Positions 1 to 5,208 of a stretch of 5,208 nt of DNA are shown here, piece by piece (the stretch's first letter is position 1; every line of letters starts with the position of its first letter). The stretch is from an uncultured Prevotella sp. (GTDB lineage: Bacteria; Bacteroidota; Bacteroidia; Bacteroidales; Bacteroidaceae): assembly GCA_937916075.1 (NCBI GenBank), contig CALGHW010000350.1, positions 1 through 5,208 on the forward strand, read 5' to 3'. Position numbers and translations under genes: made by a program. A model generated the notes under the pieces. It did not search any database. It was not told the origin of the DNA and saw only the letters and a list, made by a program, of their open reading frames with translations.

Positions 1-1212
1 TATATCCAGACTCTCGTGGTGGGGCAACCTGCCTTCTTTGCCGGTGCCGACAAGCTCGTGGCCACCATCACAGCCGACGAGTATCGCGACTATATGGAGT
101 GGGGCGTGATCATGTCGGGCGTGTCTTATCTGAGCAATAACGTGATTGAGGCCAACTTCGACTTCTTTGGCCGCACTATGTCGGGCCGCAAGCAGAATCA
201 TCCGCTTTGGAAGCGTGCTACCAGCCAGGTGGAGAACCAGATGGGCCAGGCTTTGGGCAAGATGTATGTGGAGCGCTATTTCCCCGCCTCGTCCAAGCAG
301 CGTATGGAGCAGTTGGTACACAACCTGCAGGTGGCCCTCGGCGAGCGCATCCAGGCGCAGGACTGGATGAGCGACTCTACCAAGCAGAATGCCTTGGCCA
401 AGCTCAACTCCTTCTATGTGAAGATTGGCTATCCTAACAAGTGGATTGACATGTCGGCTCTCCAGATAGAACCCGCCAAGTCTTATTATGAGAACATCCA
501 GGCTTGTCTCAAGTTCTGGAACGCCTGGAACATCGAGAAGCACGCCGGAAAGCCTGTTGACAAGGATGAGTGGCAGATGTTCCCCCAGACGGTCAACGCT
601 TATTACAATCCAACGACCAACGAGATTTGCTTCCCGGCCGGAATCCTCCAGCCTCCGTTCTTTGACGCCACAGCCGACGATGCCTTCAACTATGGTGCCA
701 TCGGTGTGGTGATTGGTCATGAGATGACTCACGGATTTGACGATCAGGGCCGCCACTATGACAAGGACGGCAACATGAAGGACTGGTGGACTGCGGCCGA
801 CGGCAAGAACTTCACCGAGCGCACCGACCGCTATGCCGACTTCTTCTCGAAAATCAAGGTGTTGCCCGACTTGAATGCCAACGGTAGGCTGACGCTGGGT
901 GAGAATCTCGCCGACCACGGCGGTCTGCAGGTGGCTTACTACGCCTTCAAGGCTGCCACCAAGGATCATCCGTTGCCCGTCATCGACGGTTTCACCCCCG
1001 AGCAGCGTTTCTTCCTGGCTTATGCTGGCGTGTGGGCCGGCAATATCACCGACGAGGAAATCCGCAACCGCACCAAGAGCGACCCTCACTCCTTGGGTCG
1101 TTGGCGTACCAACGGAGCCTTGCCCCACATCGACATGTGGTATGACGCCTTTGGCGTGAAGCCCGGCGACAAGATGTATATCCCCAAGGCTGAGCGTCTG
1201 CCATTGTGGTAA
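1..1212 (+). CDS. M13 family zinc metallopeptidase (neprilysin/PepO-type), C-terminal part
   Basis: Zinc-dependent peptidase of the M13 family, which cleaves peptides outside the cytoplasm. The frame is open from base 1, so the true start lies upstream; 403 residues are visible of a family length of roughly 650-700. Numbered from the window edge, the hallmarks are all present: NAYYNP at 199-204 (substrate-backbone binding in neprilysin), zinc motif HEMTH at 240-244 with catalytic Glu241, third zinc ligand Glu301 and the supporting Asp305 in GENLADHGG, and the late RWRTNG motif whose Arg369 matches the neprilysin arginine that binds the substrate carboxylate. It ends in LPLW, like the family's conserved C-terminal Trp. 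The catalytic half therefore looks intact. Arg codons are CGC/CGT with a single AGG and no CGG, unlike the downstream genes, which suggests high expression. A signal peptide or lipobox is expected but is outside the window. The physiological substrate is unknown. The family call is very secure. Confidence 0.97.
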   Translation, partial: YIQTLVVGQPAFFAGADKLVATITADEYRDYMEWGVIMSGVSYLSNNVIEANFDFFGRTMSGRKQNHPLWKRATSQVENQMGQALGKMYVERYFPASSKQRMEQLVHNLQVALGERIQAQDWMSDSTKQNALAKLNSFYVKIGYPNKWIDMSALQIEPAKSYYENIQACLKFWNAWNIEKHAGKPVDKDEWQMFPQTVNAYYNPTTNEICFPAGILQPPFFDATADDAFNYGAIGVVIGHEMTHGFDDQGRHYDKDGNMKDWWTAADGKNFTERTDRYADFFSKIKVLPDLNANGRLTLGENLADHGGLQVAYYAFKAATKDHPLPVIDGFTPEQRFFLAYAGVWAGNITDEEIRNRTKSDPHSLGRWRTNGALPHIDMWYDAFGVKPGDKMYIPKAERLPLW

Positions 1213-1239
1213 GCCACTTTGTGCAGACACATAGATAAC

Positions 1240-1298
1240 AGAATCCTCACTTTCCCCAAGAAGCCCTCGCTTCTGCGGAAGTGGGGATTCTCTTTTTT
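1240..1298 (+). terminator. Rho-independent terminator after the M13 peptidase gene
   Basis: AGAATCCTCACTT (1240-1252) pairs with AAGTGGGGATTCT (1279-1291) over 13 positions with one T-G wobble. The stem encloses a second perfect 6-bp hairpin, AGAAGC (1259-1264) with GCTTCT (1269-1274) and a 4-base loop. A run of six T (1293-1298) follows at once. The structure starts 27 bases after the peptidase stop codon, so it ends that transcript. There is no T-run on the opposite side, so it should act on the + strand only. Confidence 0.93.
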
Positions 1299-1306
1299 GT
1301 TCTTCC

Positions 1307-1324
1307 CACATTCGGGAGAATGTG
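1307..1324 (+). other. Short perfect hairpin with GGGA loop between terminator and promoter
   Basis: CACATTC (1307-1313) and GAATGTG (1318-1324) form a perfect 7-bp inverted repeat around GGGA, which fits the GNRA tetraloop pattern when read as RNA. No T-run follows, so it is not a second classic terminator. It lies after the presumed transcript end and about 50 bases upstream of the metA promoter -33 element. It could be a protein-binding dyad, a backup 3' structure for read-through transcripts, or chance. The repeat itself is certain; its role is not. Confidence 0.35.
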
Positions 1325-1376
1325 ACCGCCTCGTCCCCCGTGGAAGGCGCATGCGTGTAAAAATGGACAGATACAT

Positions 1377-1407
1377 TTTGTCATTCCGTTCATTTGCAGT
1401 AACTTTG
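1377..1407 (+). promoter_or_regulatory. Bacteroidales-type sigma(ABfr) promoter for metA
   Basis: TTTG at 1377-1380 (-33 element) and TAACTTTG at 1400-1407 match the Bacteroides consensus TTTG / TAnnTTTG exactly, with a 19-base spacer in the normal range. Transcription would begin around 1412-1416, leaving a leader of only about 20-25 bases before the metA ATG at 1436. That leader has no Shine-Dalgarno-like stretch and is A/T-rich, as is common in this phylum. It is too short for a riboswitch, so any control of this promoter by methionine would have to act at initiation. Confidence 0.88.
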
Positions 1408-1435
1408 CACAGAATTATAATATGAATGTATAGCT

Positions 1436-2353
1436 ATGCCATTAAGATTGCCCGATAAGCTGCCTGCGATAGAGCGGCTGAAGAAAGAGAACATATTCGT
1501 GATGGACAACTCGCGGGCCACCACGCAGGACATCCGGCCGTTGAGAATCGTTATCCTCAACCTGATGCCTATGAAGATTACCACCGAGACCGACTTGATA
1601 CGGTTGCTGTCGAACACACCGCTGCAGATGGAAATCAGCTTTATGAAGCTGAAGAGCCACACTCCTAAAAATACCCCTATTGAGCACATGATGATGTTCT
1701 ACCGCGACTTTGAGGACATGGCCGACGAGAAATTCGACGGCATGATCATCACTGGCGCGCCTGTGGAGACCCTCCGCTATGAGGACGTGACCTATTGGCC
1801 CGAAATCAGCCGCATCATGGCTTGGGCCCGCACCCACGTCACCTCTACCCTCTATATCTGCTGGGCCGCCCAAGCCGCCCTCTATTGCCACTATGGCATC
1901 CCCAAGTATCCGTTGGCGAAGAAGATGTTCGGCATCTTCCCTCAGCGTCCGCTCGACCCGCTGCTGCCCATCTTCCGCGGCTTCGACGACGTGTTCGCCA
2001 TGCCCCACAGCCGCCATACGGAGATTCGTCGGGAGGACATCTTGGCCTGTGGCGGGCTGCAGCTCATCGCCGACTCGCCTGAGAGTGGCGTGAGCATGGT
2101 GATGGCCCGGGGCGGGCGTGAGTTCTACATCACCGGCCACTTGGAGTACGCCCCCGACACACTCGACCGGGAATATCGCCGTGACAAAGACATCCGCGAC
2201 GACGTGGATATGCCAAAACACTATTACCGCGACGACAATCCTGACAACGAACCTGTGGTGACATGGCGTGCCCATGCCAACCTGCTCTATAGCAACTGGA
2301 TTAATTATTACGTATATCAAGAGACGCCTTACGACATCAGCCAGATAGGCTGA
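1436..2353 (+). CDS. metA: Homoserine O-acyltransferase MetA, predicted acetyl-CoA-specific
   Basis: Cytoplasmic enzyme that acylates the hydroxyl of L-homoserine, the first committed step of methionine synthesis. The 305-residue length is normal for MetA. The start at 1436 gives the family N-terminus MPLRLPDKLPA and lies about 20 bases past the predicted transcription start. The catalytic triad is visible: nucleophile Cys142 in CWAAQA, His235 and Glu237 in GHLEY. Known substrate-binding positions are conserved as Lys163, Ser192 (in HSRH) and Arg249. Residue 111, in TGAPVE, is Glu. In the MetA family Glu111 goes with acetyl-CoA use (Bacillus cereus) and Gly111 with succinyl-CoA use (E. coli), so homoserine O-acetyltransferase (EC 2.3.1.31) is predicted although such genes are often labelled succinyltransferase. 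It is first in a probable operon with the U32 gene 48 bases downstream. The family is certain; acyl specificity is inference. Confidence 0.97.
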   Translation: MPLRLPDKLPAIERLKKENIFVMDNSRATTQDIRPLRIVILNLMPMKITTETDLIRLLSNTPLQMEISFMKLKSHTPKNTPIEHMMMFYRDFEDMADEKFDGMIITGAPVETLRYEDVTYWPEISRIMAWARTHVTSTLYICWAAQAALYCHYGIPKYPLAKKMFGIFPQRPLDPLLPIFRGFDDVFAMPHSRHTEIRREDILACGGLQLIADSPESGVSMVMARGGREFYITGHLEYAPDTLDREYRRDKDIRDDVDMPKHYYRDDNPDNEPVVTWRAHANLLYSNWINYYVYQETPYDISQIG

Positions 2354-2401
2354 GACAAGGCAAAAGCAACAAGAACAAAGAAAATCACGTCACCCAAAGA
2401 T

Positions 2402-4237
2402 ATGAAAATCCAAACCCTCGAACTCTTGGCTCCAGCCCGTGACCTCGCGTGTGCCCAGGCGGCCATCGACCACGGAGCCGATGCCGTGTATATCGGTGCC
2501 GAACGCTTTGGCGCCCGGGCCGCTGCCGGCAACGCTATCAGCGACATCGCCCGGCTGTGCCGCTATGCCCACCGCTTTGGCGCCCGCGTGTATGTCACGG
2601 TGAACACCATCGTCTACGACCGGGAACTGGAAGCTACCCGCCGGCTCATCGGACAGCTCGACGAGGCGGGGGTGGATGCCGTCCTGGTGCAGGATATGGC
2701 CGTGGCCGAGATGGTGAGAGACACGCGGATGGAGCTGCACGCCAGCACCCAGACCGATAACCGCACGGCCGAGAAGGTGGCGTGGCTGCGCCAGACGGGA
2801 TTCGACCGGGCTGTGCTGGCCCGCGAACTGTCGGTGGAGGAGATTGCGGCTATCCACCAGGCTGTGCCCGACATGGATCTTGAGGTCTTTGTGCATGGCG
2901 CGCTCTGCGTGAGTTACAGCGGACTGTGTTATGCCTCGCAGAGCTGTTTCGGCCGGTCGGCCAACCGGGGCGAATGTGCCCAGTTCTGCCGCCTCAAGTT
3001 TGACCTGACCGACGCTGACGGGCGCATAGTGGAGCACGACCGCCACCTGCTCTCGCTCAAGGATATGTGCCAAATAGATAATCTGGAGCGGCTGGCCGAG
3101 GCCGGCGCCACCTCGTTCAAGATAGAGGGTAGACTGAAGGACGCCTCCTATGTGAAGAATGTGACGGCGGCCTACAGTGAGCGTCTGGACGCGCTTGTGG
3201 CCCGTCATCCCGACCGCTACCGACGGGCTTCGGCCGGGCACTGCCATTACACTTTCACTCCCAATCTGCACAAGACCTTCAACCGTGGCTTTACCACCTA
3301 TTTTGCCGACGGTCGCCGTCCCGACATCTCGTCACCCGACACGCCCAAGGCCATGGGTGAGTATGTGGGCCGGGTCAAGGAGATACGTGGTCACTCGTTT
3401 AACGTGGCCGGTACCGCCGCCTTTGCCAACGGTGACGGACTGTGCTTCATCAACAGTAGGCGAGAACTGGAGGGATTCCGGGTGAACCGGGCCGAGGGCG
3501 GTCGGCTCTTTCCGCTGAAGATGCCTGTAGGCCTGCGCCCCGGCATGGGGCTTTACCGCAATAACGACATCGCCTTTGAGCGCCAGCTGTCCCAGTCGGA
3601 CGGCGGGCGGAAAATTGCGGTGACGATGGCGCTCGACACCACACCCGACGGTTTTTCCCTGACGGTGGCCATTCCCGGCGGACTGTCGGCCACGGCCACA
3701 GTCACGGCCGAGCATCAGGAGGCCCAACGTCCGCAGGCAGACAATATCGTGCGCCAGCTGACCAAGTTGGGCAATACCATTTATGCGTGCTCGGAGGTGG
3801 CCCTGTCTGAAGGCTTCCCTTGGTTTGTTCCGGCCAGTGTCCTGACGTCTCTGCGGCGTGAGGCTGTCGGGCTGTTGGAGCACAAGAGTGAGGAGCGGCT
3901 GCCCCATGTCCGCCGGCGCGACGACCATCTGGTCACCCCGCCGGCCTATCCTCATCACGGTTATCTCTACAATATCGCCAATGGCGAGGCGCGTGACTTC
4001 TATGTCAACCACGGCTTGGCGCATCCTCAGCCGGCCTTCGAGCTGGAGCGGCGTCCGCACGGTGTACTGATGCAGTGTCGCTACTGCCTGCGCTATGCCT
4101 TGGGCTATTGTGTCAATCATGGCGGACAAAAGCCTTCCTGGCGCGAACCGCTCTATTTGGGACTGCCCGACGGCCGGCGCTTCCGGCTGGAGTTTGACTG
4201 CCGCCACTGCCAGATGAATGTCATGGGCGATGACTGA
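2402..4237 (+). CDS. U32 family protein, RlhA-like (probable 23S rRNA hydroxylation factor)
   Basis: Member of the U32 family, often labelled collagenase or protease. Residues about 1-310 form the U32 domain, starting ELLAPARD. The family signature lies at 161-179, with Glu161, Phe163, Gly166, Cys169, Gly174, Cys176 and Ser179. Further cysteines follow at 182, 192, 196 and 223; in U32 relatives UbiU/UbiV such cysteines hold a [4Fe-4S] cluster. Residues about 320-395 are a beta-rich linker, and 403-493 resemble DUF3656 (RQLTKLGNT, then LRREAVGLLE). U32 plus DUF3656 is the layout of E. coli RlhA, needed for 5-hydroxycytidine at 23S rRNA position 2501, so RNA modification is more likely than proteolysis. 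The C-terminus carries Cys559, 562, 570, 600 and 603, a likely metal site. Length 611 is somewhat shorter than E. coli RlhA. The ATG at 2402 gives the expected N-terminus; the spacer has no Shine-Dalgarno site. Family secure; exact substrate inferred. Confidence 0.93.
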   Translation: MKIQTLELLAPARDLACAQAAIDHGADAVYIGAERFGARAAAGNAISDIARLCRYAHRFGARVYVTVNTIVYDRELEATRRLIGQLDEAGVDAVLVQDMAVAEMVRDTRMELHASTQTDNRTAEKVAWLRQTGFDRAVLARELSVEEIAAIHQAVPDMDLEVFVHGALCVSYSGLCYASQSCFGRSANRGECAQFCRLKFDLTDADGRIVEHDRHLLSLKDMCQIDNLERLAEAGATSFKIEGRLKDASYVKNVTAAYSERLDALVARHPDRYRRASAGHCHYTFTPNLHKTFNRGFTTYFADGRRPDISSPDTPKAMGEYVGRVKEIRGHSFNVAGTAAFANGDGLCFINSRRELEGFRVNRAEGGRLFPLKMPVGLRPGMGLYRNNDIAFERQLSQSDGGRKIAVTMALDTTPDGFSLTVAIPGGLSATATVTAEHQEAQRPQADNIVRQLTKLGNTIYACSEVALSEGFPWFVPASVLTSLRREAVGLLEHKSEERLPHVRRRDDHLVTPPAYPHHGYLYNIANGEARDFYVNHGLAHPQPAFELERRPHGVLMQCRYCLRYALGYCVNHGGQKPSWREPLYLGLPDGRRFRLEFDCRHCQMNVMGDD

Positions 4238-4275
4238 CACGGAGAAACAGATAACCATAAGAACGACAGATACGG

Positions 4276-5208
4276 ATGGACATGACACTGCGATATGCCA
4301 GACAGATAAAGGCGGCCATGAGCATGGTTGCCATGGCATGTGTGTGTCTGCTGCTCACCGCCTGCTATCGTGCGGCCACGCCCTCTACCGACGCTTGGGA
4401 CCTTACCGACCAGCAACTGGACTCCATCTCTTTTTCCACCACTCACCACTATGCCCAGGGGTTTAACTTCGTGATGAAGGGCGATTCGCTCACGCTCTAC
4501 GACGAGCCTTGTGCTGGGCTCGTCGGTATCGACTCGATGGCTGTATACCGTGGTGACCATCTGGTGGTGGCCGAGATACAGACTGTTCCTGCCGACACGA
4601 TAGACTCGGTGTGGGTGAAGGTGGCCCGCGACCAGATGACGATGGGGTGGACCCGCGAGTGCAGTTTGTTGAAGAAAGTGGAGCCTGATGACCCCATCTC
4701 CCAGTTTATCGACACCTTCTCTGACACTCACCTGCTCGTCTTCCTTGCCTTGACAGGCGTGGTAGGTGCGCTTTATGGCTTGCGGCTGCTCATGCGCCGC
4801 AAGGCGCGTATCGTTCATTTTCACGACATCGACTCCTTCTATCCCACGCTGTTGGCCCTGTTGGTGGCCTCGTCGGCCACGCTCTATTCCTCTATCCAGC
4901 TCTTTGCGCCCGACTCGTGGCGTCATTTCTATTACCATCCCTCGCTCAACCCTTTCTCTCTGCCGTCCCATTTGGCGCTCTTCGTGTCGTCCGTGTGGGC
5001 CATCATCATTGTGTCGTTGGCTGTGGTCGATGATATCCGTCATCAGTTGCCGTTGGCTGAGGCAATACTTTATCTTTGTGGCTTGGGGGCTGTTTGTGCG
5101 GTGGATTATATCGTGTTCAGCATCTCCACCTTATATTATATAGGCTATCCGTTGCTGGTGGCCTATTTCATCTTCGCGTTGCGCTGCTATTTCCGCCATG
5201 CCCGCGGT
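4276..5208 (+). CDS. Predicted lipoprotein with SH3-like domain and five membrane segments, 3' end missing
   Basis: The frame is open for 311 codons to the window edge, and an in-frame TAA at 4258 limits the start. ATG 4276 (or 4282) keeps the basic residues Arg6, Arg9 and Lys12 ahead of the hydrophobic stretch 13-29; later ATGs would lose them. The lipobox LTAC puts the lipidated cysteine at residue 30. Residues about 60-133 alternate like a bacterial SH3-type domain (VVAEI, then DSVWVKV, then GW at 124-125). Membrane segments are predicted near 152-172, 189-210, 231-251, 260-282 and 285-303. Basic RRKAR (174-178) after the first and RCYFRHAR at the end both fall on the cytoplasmic side, matching a lipid-anchored N-terminus outside the inner membrane. 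No acidic surface-export signal follows Cys30. I half-recall similar Bacteroidales proteins ending in a zinc ribbon, but that part is not visible. Last in a probable operon, 38 bases after the U32 gene. Function unknown. Confidence 0.85.
   Translation, partial: MDMTLRYARQIKAAMSMVAMACVCLLLTACYRAATPSTDAWDLTDQQLDSISFSTTHHYAQGFNFVMKGDSLTLYDEPCAGLVGIDSMAVYRGDHLVVAEIQTVPADTIDSVWVKVARDQMTMGWTRECSLLKKVEPDDPISQFIDTFSDTHLLVFLALTGVVGALYGLRLLMRRKARIVHFHDIDSFYPTLLALLVASSATLYSSIQLFAPDSWRHFYYHPSLNPFSLPSHLALFVSSVWAIIIVSLAVVDDIRHQLPLAEAILYLCGLGAVCAVDYIVFSISTLYYIGYPLLVAYFIFALRCYFRHARG

Noticed and set aside
16..18. GTG at 16 as the start of the M13 peptidase
   Set aside because: The frame stays open to base 1 and the family's N-terminal half is missing, so the gene enters from outside the window.
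1422..1433. Tiny reading frame just before metA (ATG, two codons, stop TAG)
   Set aside because: At three residues it is too short to be meaningful as a leader peptide and contains no Met-rich or attenuator structure.
1299..1435. SAM riboswitch or other methionine-sensing leader before metA
   Set aside because: The promoter leaves only about 20-25 bases of leader, and I see no SAM-I or SAM-II-like helices in the region upstream.
1442..2320. Long minus-strand open frame antisense to metA (292 codons)
   Set aside because: It lies opposite a complete MetA with all catalytic residues. Its translation is rich in His, Val and Gly with no recognisable domain, typical of the mirror of a GC-rich gene.
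2390..3271. Long minus-strand open frame opposite the U32 gene
   Set aside because: It is fully covered by the conserved U32 domain on the + strand and shows no family motif of its own.
2402..4237. Annotation of the U32 protein as collagenase or protease
   Set aside because: No classical protease active site is visible. The domain order and cysteines match U32 members involved in iron-dependent hydroxylation.
3332..4339. 335-codon minus-strand open frame opposite the U32 gene's 3' half
   Set aside because: Low-complexity, motif-free translation opposite the DUF3656-like region and cysteine tail. Length alone is not evidence in GC-rich sequence.
4218..4466. Short + strand frame overlapping the end of the U32 gene and the start of the next gene
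   Set aside because: It is out of frame with both supported genes and encodes nothing recognisable.
4153..5043. 296-codon minus-strand open frame opposite the lipoprotein gene
   Set aside because: The + strand frame 4276-5208 has a lipobox, membrane segments and consistent topology; the antisense translation is highly charged and His/Arg-rich with no domain.
4766..5143. 125-codon + strand frame inside the last gene
   Set aside because: It is the +1-shifted reading of the membrane segments of the lipoprotein gene; the Ser/Arg-rich product has no support.

Overview
The window looks like chromosomal DNA from a member of the Bacteroidota, most likely order Bacteroidales and plausibly a Prevotella-type genus with GC-rich third codon positions. 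The evidence is a textbook Bacteroidales promoter (TTTG, 19-base spacer, TAnnTTTG), gene starts without a usable Shine-Dalgarno sequence, and protein families typical of that group. Species cannot be fixed from the sequence alone. All four genes lie on the + strand. I see no mobile element, CRISPR array, tRNA or rRNA.

Bases 1-1212 hold the C-terminal 403 residues of an M13 (neprilysin/PepO-type) zinc metallopeptidase; its N-terminus lies outside the window. A strong intrinsic terminator follows at 1240-1298, so this is the end of one transcription unit. The 223-base gap to the next gene also holds a small perfect hairpin and then the promoter at 1377-1407.

That promoter starts a second unit: metA (1436-2353), a homoserine O-acyltransferase; an RlhA-type U32 family protein (2402-4237) with an extra C-terminal cysteine cluster; and a membrane-anchored protein (4276-5208, running off the window) with a lipoprotein signal, an SH3-like periplasmic domain and five predicted membrane segments. 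The spacers are 48 and 38 bases, contain no terminator or recognisable promoter, and are A-rich and T-poor, so the three genes are probably co-transcribed.

MetA makes the activated homoserine for methionine synthesis; residue 111 is Glu, which predicts acetyl-CoA rather than succinyl-CoA use. The U32 protein has the domain order of RlhA, the E. coli factor for hydroxylation of 23S rRNA cytidine 2501, and so is more likely an RNA-modification factor than a protease. No functional link between these two and the lipoprotein is known to me; the shared unit is the only hint. No clearly new system is evident. The most informative points are the MetA specificity residue, the two cysteine clusters of the U32 protein, and the unusual lipoprotein/multipass architecture of the last gene.
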